A stretch of DNA of 64,000 bases. It comes from Singulisphaera sp. GP187 (GTDB lineage Bacteria > Planctomycetota > Phycisphaerae > Phycisphaerales > SM1A02). The notes below the pieces were generated by a model. The model ran no database searches, was not told where the DNA came from, and saw nothing but the letters and a program-made list of their open reading frames with translations. Shown piece after piece: positions 1-8,508 of this stretch; position 1 is the stretch's first letter, and each line of letters starts with the position of its first letter. The stretch covers positions 62,001 to 126,000 of the forward strand of contig CAMBMO010000006.1 in the NCBI GenBank assembly GCA_945868805.1, in the 5' to 3' direction. A program made the translations under genes and the position numbers.

Positions 1-878
1 ATCGCCGAATCGCCCAACCCGGCTTCCAAAACTGCGAGAGGCTGATGCTGCGATCCAAAGAGCGTCACTCGCGCACCTGATTCCGTTTGCGCGACTGCCG
101 TGATTCCATCTCCACCATCGGGTGCGAAGAGACTCATCGTTCCACCCGATTGCTCGGATGTCGATTCAAGGACTGCGGCGCGCGAGCCTGCTCGATTCGC
201 GCAACCGACCGAACCGCCCGTTGGCAACGCGATCACCTGCGCCGCGATCGTTCCGTCGTTCTGTGAAACTCGAACGATTCCGCCGCTGCCGTCGCTTGCA
301 CCCATGGCCACAAGCTCATGACTCTCCGCGCTTCGAACGCTGATACCAGTCGATGGCCCCGACATCGTCGCGACAATTCGCGGGCGATTCTGTCCGTCTG
401 CGACAACGAGAGCAGGACCACTTCCTTCCGCTCGGAGCACGGCGGATCCACTGCCATCGGGCATCACCGCTTCGACCCGACTGCCCTGAGCGGTGGCGTA
501 GAGGCTGGCAACGCCAACGCCCGCGGTATTCCAGATCGCAAGATCACCGCCGTCATTGTTCGATCCGAGACGCAGAACATTCGTTCCATTATTCGCCCAC
601 ACATCGATCTGGCCACCACTTTGCCCGATCCCCGCCAAGAGCACGACCTTGTCATTTTGGTCGACGACTTCGAATCGTCGCGCTCGGATCACATCCGGAG
701 TCCGCGCTGATTGAGTCGCGGCAATTCCGGTCAGAGCGACGACCGCAATGCCGGCGAGAATCGCCGTCGTCTTCCAACTCCGCGCGCGTTGATGCGCTGA
801 TTTCAATTCGGTCAGTCTTGACTCGAGTTCGTCAATGCGCTGCGAGATTGTTTCGTTGGTCGTGGTTGAGTCGGTCAT
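1..878 (-). CDS. Membrane-anchored repeat protein, C-terminus cut by window edge
   Basis: An open frame runs on the minus strand from an ATG at 876-878 off the left edge, so about 292 residues are visible and the C-terminus is missing. A GAAGGAG Shine-Dalgarno sequence (888-894) lies about 9 nt before the ATG. Residues 1-30 are polar and heptad-like (probable short coiled coil). Residues ~35-53 form one hydrophobic segment (TAILAGIAVVALTGIAA), a signal anchor or signal peptide. The rest is Gly/Ala/Val/Asp-rich with short strand-turn repeats such as 'VLRLGSNNDGG', 'VRVSQNDGT' and 'VLESTSEQSGG', which looks like a beta-solenoid. I recognise no family. It is divergent from the oxidoreductase gene at 914 with only 35 bp between them. 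Confidence 0.75.
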   Translation of the reverse strand, partial: MTDSTTTNETISQRIDELESRLTELKSAHQRARSWKTTAILAGIAVVALTGIAATQSARTPDVIRARRFEVVDQNDKVVLLAGIGQSGGQIDVWANNGTNVLRLGSNNDGGDLAIWNTAGVGVASLYATAQGSRVEAVMPDGSGSAVLRAEGSGPALVVADGQNRPRIVATMSGPSTGISVRSAESHELVAMGASDGSGGIVRVSQNDGTIAAQVIALPTGGSVGCANRAGSRAAVLESTSEQSGGTMSLFAPDGGDGITAVAQTESGARVTLFGSQHQPLAVLEAGLGDSA

Positions 879-901
879 CGGGGGAAACTCCTTCTAATGG
901 T

Positions 902-907
902 TAGGAT
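902..907 (+). promoter_or_regulatory. Possible -10 box (TAGGAT), leaderless arrangement
   Basis: TAGGAT ends exactly 6 nt before the ATG at 914, so transcription would start at or next to the A of the start codon. The AGGA inside it could instead be a weak Shine-Dalgarno sequence. No convincing -35 box is visible. Confidence 0.35.
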
Positions 908-913
908 ACGAAG

Positions 914-2170
914 ATGGCAAAAAATCGCACCGTGAAGGCTTCTTCGATGCGCGCAAAGGGTGATCCAATCGGTCGCTTGCGCGATTCGCTTGGAGTCGCG
1001 CTCTTGGGAACGAAGTTTATGGGGCGTGCGCACTCGATTGCTTGGGCAAATGCGCCGAAGTTCTTCGACTTGCCGTTGAAAGTGGAGATGGCGTGGGCTG
1101 CCGGTCGCGATCCATCCGACACCCATGAGTTCGGACGAAACTGGGGATGGCGCGGTTCCACCGTTGATTGGAAGGAGACTCTGAAGGATCCATCGGTCCA
1201 GCTGATCGACATTGCGACTCCAAATGATGTACATCGAGAGATGGCGATCGCGTCCCTCGAAGCCGGACGCCATGTCGCATGCGAGAAACCTTTGGCGGGA
1301 ACGTTAAAAGACGCTCGTGAAATGCGGGTCGCCGCAAAGAAAGCCGCCAAGCGAGGCGTGCAAACCTTTGTCTGGTTCAACTATCGACGCGCGCCTGCGG
1401 TCGCACTCGCTCAGAGGCTTGTGAGCGAAGGTCACATTGGCAGAATTTTTCATGTCCGCGCCGCGTACTTGCAGGATTGGGGTGGTCCTGCGACACCACT
1501 CGTGTGGAGATTTCAATCAGCGATCGCAGGATCGGGAGCGCATGGCGATCTCAACGCGCACATCATCGACATGGCACGGTTTATCACCGGACAGGAAGTC
1601 GATGAGGTCGTCGGGGCGATTGAAGAGACATTCATCAAGGAGCGCGCCATCGTCGCGGATGCGAAGGTCGCGCTCAGCGGTCGAGGGCGGCGCGCTCAGT
1701 CGACGCGGATGGGGAAGTCGACAGTCGATGACTGCGTGATGTTCTTGGCACGGATGTCGGGCGGAGCGGTTGCATCGTTTGAAGCGACACGGCTGGCTAC
1801 TGGAAACAAGAATCGCAACTGCATCGAAATCAATGGTGAAAGGGGTTCGATCCGATTCAATTTCGAGCGAATGAACGAACTGGAGTTCTGGGACGACACA
1901 CGGAGCGCCGCGGTCAAGGGGTGGACGAACATCCTCTGCACCGAAGCGGTTCATCCATACATGAAGCACTATTGGCCACCGGGGCACTTGATTGGTTACG
2001 AGCACGGATTCGTCAGTCAGGCGGCGGATATCACGCGCGTGCTTGGCGGTCACACGCCGGAGGTTCCACTGCCCGACTTCGAAGATGCGTGGAAGACACA
2101 GTGCGTGCTCGAGGCGGTGATTCAGAGCGCGCGTCGTCGCCGTCCGATCTCTGTGCGGGAGATCGACTGA
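914..2170 (+). CDS. Gfo/Idh/MocA-family oxidoreductase
   Basis: 418 residues, a normal length for this family of NAD(P)-dependent sugar, inositol or aldehyde oxidoreductases. An N-terminal Rossmann segment (residues ~26-40, 'GVALLGTKFMGRAH') has a degenerate dinucleotide-binding loop. The family EKP motif is at 124-126 ('CEKPLAG'). 'GDLNAHIIDMARFITG' (211-226) matches the conserved GDxxxHxxD region that holds the catalytic histidine in relatives. The C-terminal part fits the GFO_IDH_MocA alpha/beta substrate domain. The substrate cannot be predicted. The gene ends one base before the squalene-hopene cyclase start, so the two are probably cotranscribed and translationally coupled, which hints at a role in hopanoid or side-chain modification. 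That role is inference only. Confidence 0.88.
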   Translation: MAKNRTVKASSMRAKGDPIGRLRDSLGVALLGTKFMGRAHSIAWANAPKFFDLPLKVEMAWAAGRDPSDTHEFGRNWGWRGSTVDWKETLKDPSVQLIDIATPNDVHREMAIASLEAGRHVACEKPLAGTLKDAREMRVAAKKAAKRGVQTFVWFNYRRAPAVALAQRLVSEGHIGRIFHVRAAYLQDWGGPATPLVWRFQSAIAGSGAHGDLNAHIIDMARFITGQEVDEVVGAIEETFIKERAIVADAKVALSGRGRRAQSTRMGKSTVDDCVMFLARMSGGAVASFEATRLATGNKNRNCIEINGERGSIRFNFERMNELEFWDDTRSAAVKGWTNILCTEAVHPYMKHYWPPGHLIGYEHGFVSQAADITRVLGGHTPEVPLPDFEDAWKTQCVLEAVIQSARRRRPISVREID

Positions 2171-2171
2171 A

Positions 2172-4250
2172 GTGGAAGATCATTCGCGAGTCGATTCGAA
2201 TTTGCTGGTGAACAGACTTCGGACGGCTGAGCGCGGAGCACTCGCTGCACTTGTCTCGCTCCAGCGCAACGATGGACATTTCTGCGGAGAACTCGAAGGA
2301 GATTCCATCCTGCAATCGGAGTACCTGCTGATGAAGTGGGCGATCGGACAGGAGCGCGCACCGATGGTCGATGGTCGTGCAGCCGATGAAATCCTTGGCC
2401 AGATTTCTTCGTACTTACGAACCCAGCAACGACCAGACGGAGGATGGGGGCAGTACCCGGGTTCAGCGGCGGACTTGTCGTCGACGGTGAAGGGATATTT
2501 CGCGCTCAAGCTTGCAGGTGACCAAGCGAATTCGCCACACATGATGCGCGCGGCTGAGTGCGTTCGAGCGATGGGTGGCGCGGAACATTGCAATTCGTTC
2601 ACTAATTTCTATCTGGCGGCGCTCGGTCAAATTCCGTGGTCGGCCGTCCCGACTATTCCGCCAGAAGTGGTGTATCTCCCGCGATGGTTCGGCTTCCATC
2701 TGAGCAAGGTGAGTGCGTGGAGTCGCACGATGATCCTGCCACTCGCAATCGCCAGCGCGCTTCGTCCAACACGCGAGATTTCGCCTGGGCTTGGAATCGA
2801 TGAACTCTTCTTGGACCAACGCGAGCGAGCTCGGCTCTATCGACGCAGTGATGGGTCGCGCGTCTGGCGCGGTATGTTCGGTGCGATCGATCGTGCACTA
2901 AAGATTGCCGAGCGCTTGGGTGGAAGTCCATGGCGCAGTCGTGCGATTGCGGATGCATTCGATTGGATCATGCGTCGTGCGAGTCAGGATCACCCGGCGC
3001 CGACAAATGGCTTGGGGGCGATCTTCCCGCCGATGGTTTATGTGCAAATCGTGATGTACGCGCTGGGAATTGATCGTGACGATCCGCGCGTGGTGCGAGC
3101 TGAAACCGACCTTGATGCGTTCTTTATCGAGGAAGGAGGGATGATCCACATCCAACCGTGCTTCTCGCCAGTCTGGGACACAGGGATCGCGCTCTACGCG
3201 ATGAATGACTGCGGTCTCGATGCGCACAACCTTTCCGCCGCTCGTGCCGCATCGTGGTTGGTCAGAAAAGAATGCGTCTTCCGAGGCGATTGGGCTGACA
3301 ACTGTACGACGGAGACCCCAGGAGGCGGTTGGTTCTTCGAGTACGAGAACGGCTGGTATCCCGATTGCGACGACACAGCGATGGTGGCGATGGCACTGAT
3401 CCGGACGGGTGGAGTCGCAGCGCAGGCCGCTGCTCGGCGGGGTGTCGCTTGGATTCTCGCGATGCAAAATGACGACGGCGGTTGGGCTGCGTTCGATCGC
3501 ACGCGCGACCGGCCGATCCTCGAGTGCGTTCCATTTGCCGACCACAATGCAATGCAGGATCCATCCTGCCCTGATATCACCGGTCGCGTGCTGGAGTGCT
3601 TGGCTTGGCACGGCATGCGGGTTGGGGATACCGCTGTCGATCGTGCGATCGCGTACATCAAGTCAACGCAAGAATCCGAGGGTTGCTTTTTCGGAAGGTG
3701 GGGGGTGAATTACATCTACGGAACGTGGCAATCAGTCATCGGACCGATTCGGTGCGGTGTCTCACAGCGCGAACCATGGATCATGCAGGCTGGAGATTGG
3801 ATACGCTCAATTCAACAGTCGGACGGCGCATTTGGAGAGAGTGCAGATTCGTACATCGATCCGAGCCTGAAAGGGAAGGGTGTCGCGACTGCCTCTCAAA
3901 CGGCATGGGCTGCGATGATCTTGCAAGCGGTCTTCGGCGATCACGACGAGTCTCTCGAGCGCGCGCTCGACTGGTTAGCGCAGACACAACTGACCGCCAG
4001 CGACGCCGTCGATTCGACGCGCAATCCCGATGGTGATCCACCTGGATCTTGGTGCGAATTGGAATTCACGGGCACGGGGTTTCCACGCGTCTTCTATCTG
4101 CGATATCACCTCTATCGCCTCTACTTCCCGCTGATGGCGATTGGGAGATTCTTGCAAGCGCGCAAGATCGATGCGCAGAGAAGTCAGAACGGTGCGGTCG
4201 ATTCGAAAGCAACCGCCGCGCCACTCGCCGGATGCGTAAATGCGAGCTGA
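2172..4250 (+). CDS. shc: Squalene-hopene cyclase
   Basis: 692 residues, slightly longer than typical SHC (~630-680). It cyclises squalene to hopene/hopanol at the membrane. The catalytic acid motif DxDD is present as D398-C399-D400-D401 ('WYPDCDDTAMVAMAL'); the usual X is Val. QW-type repeats are visible, for example 'GGWAAFDR', 'DGGWGQYPG', 'DGAFGESADSYIDP' and the terminal 'GTGFPRVFYLRYHLYR'. The start is a GTG one base after the upstream stop (TGA-A-GTG), so expression is probably coupled to the oxidoreductase gene. The 3' end overlaps the convergent pseudouridine synthase gene by 67 bp. No other hopanoid (hpn) gene is adjacent; the GT2 at 22798 is only HpnB/CrtQ-like. Confidence 0.97.
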   Translation: MEDHSRVDSNLLVNRLRTAERGALAALVSLQRNDGHFCGELEGDSILQSEYLLMKWAIGQERAPMVDGRAADEILGQISSYLRTQQRPDGGWGQYPGSAADLSSTVKGYFALKLAGDQANSPHMMRAAECVRAMGGAEHCNSFTNFYLAALGQIPWSAVPTIPPEVVYLPRWFGFHLSKVSAWSRTMILPLAIASALRPTREISPGLGIDELFLDQRERARLYRRSDGSRVWRGMFGAIDRALKIAERLGGSPWRSRAIADAFDWIMRRASQDHPAPTNGLGAIFPPMVYVQIVMYALGIDRDDPRVVRAETDLDAFFIEEGGMIHIQPCFSPVWDTGIALYAMNDCGLDAHNLSAARAASWLVRKECVFRGDWADNCTTETPGGGWFFEYENGWYPDCDDTAMVAMALIRTGGVAAQAAARRGVAWILAMQNDDGGWAAFDRTRDRPILECVPFADHNAMQDPSCPDITGRVLECLAWHGMRVGDTAVDRAIAYIKSTQESEGCFFGRWGVNYIYGTWQSVIGPIRCGVSQREPWIMQAGDWIRSIQQSDGAFGESADSYIDPSLKGKGVATASQTAWAAMILQAVFGDHDESLERALDWLAQTQLTASDAVDSTRNPDGDPPGSWCELEFTGTGFPRVFYLRYHLYRLYFPLMAIGRFLQARKIDAQRSQNGAVDSKATAAPLAGCVNAS

Positions 4251-4858
4251 TCTGCGTGAAGGCAGAGTCGCTTCGAGAGGGAGCGGACTGGTTCAGGTGC
4301 GTAGAGGTCGTCGCCAAGAATCGGATGACCAATCGTCAAGAGATGCAAACGGAGTTGATGCGATCGCCCGGTCTTGGGGTGAAGATGCAATCGAGCGTGG
4401 GTCGGCGAATCGAGTCGCTCGACGACTTCATACCGGGTGATGCTTTGTCGTCCATTGACGTGGTCGATCTTCTGTCTCGGAGCTCGATCGAAATCCTTAG
4501 CGATCGGAAGGTCGATCGTTCCCTGATCTTCAGCCGGGTGTCCGCCGACGAGCGCCGAGTATCGCTTTTGAACGGTTCGCGCCTCGAACTGATATGAGAG
4601 GAGTCGATGGGTGTTGCTGTCACGTGCCATCACCATCAGGCCACTCGTATCACGGTCGAGTCGGTGCACGATGCGTGCTCCGGCGACTTCAGCAGCGACA
4701 CGCACCGCTATGCAATCCGCCTTTTCTGGGCCGATTCCTGGCACCGAGAGGATGCCGCATGACTTGTCAATGATGACCAGTGCGTCGTCGATATGTACGA
4801 TGCGAAATCCGCGTTCCAGGTGTGCTTCGGTTCCTACAATGTTCGGCTCTTCAGTCAC
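4184..4858 (-). CDS. RluA-family RNA pseudouridine synthase
   Basis: 224 residues, similar in length to E. coli RluA, with no S4 domain. The family active-site motif 'HRLDRDTSGL' is at 65-74, with D68 the predicted catalytic aspartate that isomerises uridine in rRNA or tRNA. Other family blocks are 'GILSVPG' (35-41), 'KRYSALVGG', 'GRSHQLRLHLLTIGHPILGDDLY' (shown in part: RSHQLR, GHPILGD). The start is a GTG; a GATAAT hexamer lies 7 nt upstream. It is divergent from the beta-propeller gene at 4875 and its 3' end overlaps the end of the cyclase gene. Which RNA site it modifies cannot be told from sequence. Confidence 0.93.
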   Translation of the reverse strand: MTEEPNIVGTEAHLERGFRIVHIDDALVIIDKSCGILSVPGIGPEKADCIAVRVAAEVAGARIVHRLDRDTSGLMVMARDSNTHRLLSYQFEARTVQKRYSALVGGHPAEDQGTIDLPIAKDFDRAPRQKIDHVNGRQSITRYEVVERLDSPTHARLHLHPKTGRSHQLRLHLLTIGHPILGDDLYAPEPVRSLSKRLCLHADQLAFTHPASGAAVAFESTAPF

Positions 4859-4874
4859 TCACCCCATTATCGCC

Positions 4875-6089
4875 ATGAACCCACTCGCTGTCATCGCATT
4901 CTCGTCACTCTTTCTGCAGTTCGTTCCATCAGTCGCCTGCGCGCAAGCTCCCGCGCCAGCTCCCGCCGAGGGGCCCGTAAAGGCCACTCCGACGACCGAA
5001 GATCCATCCGTTTGGTCGGAATCCGAGCGAGGACATCTGACCCGCCAGACTCAGCTCACATTTCCCGACCGTTTCATAAAGGCTGGTGAAGCATATTTTT
5101 CTCCGAGCGGAAAGGAGATCATCTTCCAGGCGGTCGAGCAGCCTGCCGAGGGAGCGACAGCGGATGACTTCTATGCGATGTTTGTTGCGGCGATCGGAAG
5201 TGACGCATCGGGTAAGTCAATCCTGTCGAATATCCGAAGGGTCAGCCCGCCGCACTCTGCCAACACATGCGGGTGGTTCGACGCATCGCGTACGAACACG
5301 GTTATCTTTGGATCGACACTCGTCGCGCCGCAATCGACCGACGCGCCTGGATACCAACGGGCGACTGGTCGGTACAAGTGGCAGTTTCCACCGGAGATGC
5401 GTGTCGTTGAAGTCGATCTCATTGAAGCGGGTTCGATCGCGTCGGGGACAATGACTCCCAAAGTTCTTGTCGGAGACGGGAGCGCATACACCGCAGAGTG
5501 CACGACGACCCGTGACGGACGAAATCTGCTGCACTGCACTCTCGTGAGTGGGCAGGGGGACATCATGGTCATGGACTTGAAGTCCGGATTGACCGCGCCC
5601 CTCGTGCAGATACCTGGTTACGACGGGGGGCCATTCTTCTCTCCCGACGAAAAACAGATTTGCTATCGGTCGGATCGGAATGGGGACAGCCTCTTGCAGG
5701 TTTATGTCAGCGACATCGTTCGAAATGATGCCGGGGCGATCGTCGGCACCAGCAACGAACGGCAGTTAACCGCAAACGAGTATGTGAACTGGGCTCCATA
5801 CTGGCACCCGAATGGGAAGAAGTTGGTGTATGCCTCGAGCGAGGTCGGACACTCGAACTACGAAATCTTTTCAGTTGTTCTGCCAACGACGGGAATGACC
5901 GAGGTTCCGCGTCGAGAACGAGTGACTCAAGCCGAAGGAGCAGATGTCCTTCCCGTCTTCGATACGACTGGACGACGAATGATGTGGACGAGTCAACGGG
6001 GCGCTGGTCGATCGAGTCAACTATGGATCGCAGACGTCGTGGCGCCGACCGGTCCTGTTGCGCCTGTGGCGCAATCGACAGTCAAATGA
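4875..6089 (+). CDS. Secreted PD40/TolB-like beta-propeller protein
   Basis: 404 residues from the ATG at 4875, which gives a clean signal peptide ('MNPLAVIAFSSLFLQF...ACAQA', cleavage near residue 25). Longer upstream frames only add sequence antisense to the pseudouridine synthase. At least three PD40-type blades are visible: 'GGPFFSPDEKQICYRSDRNG', 'APYWHPNGKKLVYASSE' and 'LPVFDTTGRRMMWTSQRG'. Such propellers are periplasmic or secreted binding scaffolds, as in TolB; a specific function is not predictable. Its stop overlaps the nadB start (ATGA at 6086-6089), so the two are probably one transcript, although a functional link to NAD synthesis is not obvious. Confidence 0.85.
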   Translation: MNPLAVIAFSSLFLQFVPSVACAQAPAPAPAEGPVKATPTTEDPSVWSESERGHLTRQTQLTFPDRFIKAGEAYFSPSGKEIIFQAVEQPAEGATADDFYAMFVAAIGSDASGKSILSNIRRVSPPHSANTCGWFDASRTNTVIFGSTLVAPQSTDAPGYQRATGRYKWQFPPEMRVVEVDLIEAGSIASGTMTPKVLVGDGSAYTAECTTTRDGRNLLHCTLVSGQGDIMVMDLKSGLTAPLVQIPGYDGGPFFSPDEKQICYRSDRNGDSLLQVYVSDIVRNDAGAIVGTSNERQLTANEYVNWAPYWHPNGKKLVYASSEVGHSNYEIFSVVLPTTGMTEVPRRERVTQAEGADVLPVFDTTGRRMMWTSQRGAGRSSQLWIADVVAPTGPVAPVAQSTVK

Positions 6090-7735
6090 GCATCTTCGAC
6101 GACCGCCGGTATCTCATCCCGTTTCGGAGTCAACTGCTCCCTCAACTTTTCACGGACACGCTGATCATTGGAGGCGGCGTCGCGGGGATGCGCGCTTCGA
6201 TCGAAGCAGCTCGGCATGGCAATGTGTTCGTCCTGACGAAGGGGCCGGTCGATCTTTCCAACTCGCAGGTCGCGCAAGGAGGAATCGCCGCCGCTCTCGA
6301 CGAGAGCGATTCGACCGAGGCTCACTACCGCGACACGATGAGCGCGGGAGTTGGCCTCTGCGAGTCGGATTCGGTCCGAACATTGGTCGAGGAAGGTCCG
6401 GGCGAGATCGAATGGCTGATGGAGTCAGGGATGCGCGTCGATCGTGAACAACACGGCAAGGTAGCGCTCGGTCTCGAGGGTGGACATGGGCATCCTCGCA
6501 TCGTGCATACCGACGGCGACATGACTGGTCGTGAACTCATGCGGTCGCTCTGCGCAATTGTTTCGCGAACCGCTGGAATTCGACTCTTCGATCGCTGTTT
6601 CGCAATCGATCTCTGTACGGACTCGAATGGTCGTGTCTGCGGTGCGATCACTTGGCACCCCAAGTATGGGTTGCAGGTGATCTGGGCACGCGCGACAATC
6701 CTTGCAGCCGGTGGCGCTGGACAGGTTTATCGAGAGACATCGAATCCGAGAGTTGCAACAGGCGATGCGATCGCCATGGCGTGGCGTGCGGGGGCAGTAA
6801 TGCGCGACATCGAATTCATGCAGTTCCATCCGACGACGCTTTACATCGCAGGTGCGCCTCGACATCTGATCAGCGAAGCAGTGCGTGGCGAAGGAGCGAT
6901 CTTGATCGATCGCATGGGAAATCGGGTCATGGAAGGGAGGCATCCGCAAGGGGATCTGGCGCCTCGCGATGTCGTGACACGTGGCATCGTCGAGCATCTT
7001 GCGCGCTCCGGCGATTCACACGCATTCATCGACGCGCGAAGCATGGGGAGCGCAGGATTCGCCAATCGATTTCCTGGACTCGCTGGAATGCTCGCTGGAT
7101 TCGGGATCGATGGCGGAACGTCACTGATTCCAATTCACCCTGCTGCGCATTACACGGTCGGTGGCGTGCAAACCGATCTTGATGGACGAACAAATCTTGC
7201 GGGGCTTTATGCATGTGGCGAGGCTGCATCCAACGGCGTCCATGGCGCGAATCGATTGGCGAGCAACAGCCTGCTCGAGGGGCTCGTCTTCGGGCGTCGC
7301 GCCGTTCTGGCAGCGGTCAAGGATTCGCTCCCCGATCCAGTTCCGATTCGATGGGAGAGCAGAGTGCGAACAGTTGTGGCGGGTGAGCTCGATCTTGGCG
7401 ATGTCCGGTCGAGCTTGCGGAGCGCAATGTGGCGGAATGTGGGAATTGTGCGCGAAGGTGCGAAACTTCGCGACTGCCTAGATATGTTTTCATTCTGGGG
7501 GCGATACGCGCTTGGATCAGTCTTCGAAGATCCAGAAGGGTGGGAGACACAGAATCTGCTCACGATCGGGCATCTCATGACACGAGCGGCGGGAGAGCGC
7601 CGAGAGACGCGCGGATCTCACGTCCGAACTGACTGGCCCGAAATGGATCCGGCGGGGGCGTTTCACTTGGCATGGAAGGTTGGAGAACCATCGGTCAGCA
7701 GAACGATTGTCCGTGCGGAGGTCGCGAGCACATGA
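6086..7735 (+). CDS. nadB: L-aspartate oxidase
   Basis: 549 residues from the ATG that overlaps the upstream stop as ATGA. NadB oxidises L-aspartate to iminoaspartate, the first step of de novo NAD synthesis, using FAD. The N-terminal dinucleotide fold is 'TLIIGGGVAGMRASIEA' (25-41). The succinate-dehydrogenase/NadB flavoprotein blocks follow: 'QFHPTTLYIAG' (~245), 'ISEAVRGEGAILI' (~262), 'APRDVVTRGI' (~292), then 'AAHYTVGGVQTDLDGRTNLAGLYACGE' (abridged: HYTVGGV, GLYACGE). The acidic 'DLAPRD' context and length favour NadB over SdhA/FrdA, and no iron-sulfur or cytochrome subunit is nearby. nadA and nadC are not in the window. The downstream lipoprotein gene starts in another ATGA overlap (7732-7735). 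Confidence 0.94.
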   Translation: MSIFDDRRYLIPFRSQLLPQLFTDTLIIGGGVAGMRASIEAARHGNVFVLTKGPVDLSNSQVAQGGIAAALDESDSTEAHYRDTMSAGVGLCESDSVRTLVEEGPGEIEWLMESGMRVDREQHGKVALGLEGGHGHPRIVHTDGDMTGRELMRSLCAIVSRTAGIRLFDRCFAIDLCTDSNGRVCGAITWHPKYGLQVIWARATILAAGGAGQVYRETSNPRVATGDAIAMAWRAGAVMRDIEFMQFHPTTLYIAGAPRHLISEAVRGEGAILIDRMGNRVMEGRHPQGDLAPRDVVTRGIVEHLARSGDSHAFIDARSMGSAGFANRFPGLAGMLAGFGIDGGTSLIPIHPAAHYTVGGVQTDLDGRTNLAGLYACGEAASNGVHGANRLASNSLLEGLVFGRRAVLAAVKDSLPDPVPIRWESRVRTVVAGELDLGDVRSSLRSAMWRNVGIVREGAKLRDCLDMFSFWGRYALGSVFEDPEGWETQNLLTIGHLMTRAAGERRETRGSHVRTDWPEMDPAGAFHLAWKVGEPSVSRTIVRAEVAST

Positions 7736-8472
7736 TGATCATCGACCGCCGAGCGATCGCTTGGTTCATCGGTGCGGTCGCCACGACAATCGTTGCTTGC
7801 GGACCGACGACGACAGTTCATGTGAAGCGGGGTGCGGGTTTGCTTGGTTTGGAAGGGGAGATCGGTCAAGAAACGATTCGCGACGATGGCACTCGAGTGA
7901 TCATCGTCGACGAATTGCCGAGTTCAACAGATAGCACGGGGAAGAATTCCGGCGCAGCGAGCTCGAAAAAGTCCGCGATGAATCGAAAGTCGTCCGACGA
8001 CATCCCGGTCTACACGGGTGCGCCGTACAGCACGGCTGGAGTGCCCGCGCCACCACCTCCCAAGAAAGAACCTGCAAAGGAACTGCAACTGCGCGAAGTC
8101 GAGCGCGACGGATCCATCACATTGCGGGCGGTGATGCCAGAGCATGTGATGGCACACTTCGTCGATGCAGTCAAGAGCCACGAGTACGGTCCGTTCTATC
8201 GGCAGATGCTTGCCGATGAAGCGCGCACGGCGTATGACCGCGCTGGTGGCGAGGAAGTTTTCGTGGCTTGGGCCGAGAAAAACCGCAAGGAGCTCCTCGC
8301 CTTTCTCAATCGGATGGGATCAAATTGGAGCAGTTCGGAAGTGATCACCGAGCGCGTAAACGCTCTTCGCATGCGCTATCGACTGGACCGCAGAAATCTC
8401 CCCGACATTCGATTCGAGGTCGTCGAGATCACCAATGAACATGGTGGCGTGCGTCTGGCGCTTATCCACTGA
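7732..8472 (+). CDS. Hypothetical lipoprotein
   Basis: 246 residues from the ATG overlapping the nadB stop (ATGA). The N-terminus is a lipoprotein signal: hydrophobic residues 9-22 followed by 'IVAC', with C23 as the predicted acylated cysteine. Residues ~60-120 are a low-complexity linker rich in Ser, Lys and Pro. The C-terminal ~120 residues look folded and contain 'VMAHFVDAVKSHEYGPFYRQMLADEAR' type helices (abridged: HFVDAVKSHEYGPFY). No known family is recognised. The double ATGA coupling (propeller-nadB-lipoprotein) suggests a single transcript with two envelope proteins around a cytosolic enzyme. Confidence 0.82.
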   Translation: MMIIDRRAIAWFIGAVATTIVACGPTTTVHVKRGAGLLGLEGEIGQETIRDDGTRVIIVDELPSSTDSTGKNSGAASSKKSAMNRKSSDDIPVYTGAPYSTAGVPAPPPPKKEPAKELQLREVERDGSITLRAVMPEHVMAHFVDAVKSHEYGPFYRQMLADEARTAYDRAGGEEVFVAWAEKNRKELLAFLNRMGSNWSSSEVITERVNALRMRYRLDRRNLPDIRFEVVEITNEHGGVRLALIH

Positions 8473-8508
8473 AGTTCATCGCTTGGTCATTCCTGCCGAT
8501 GGAGGTTG

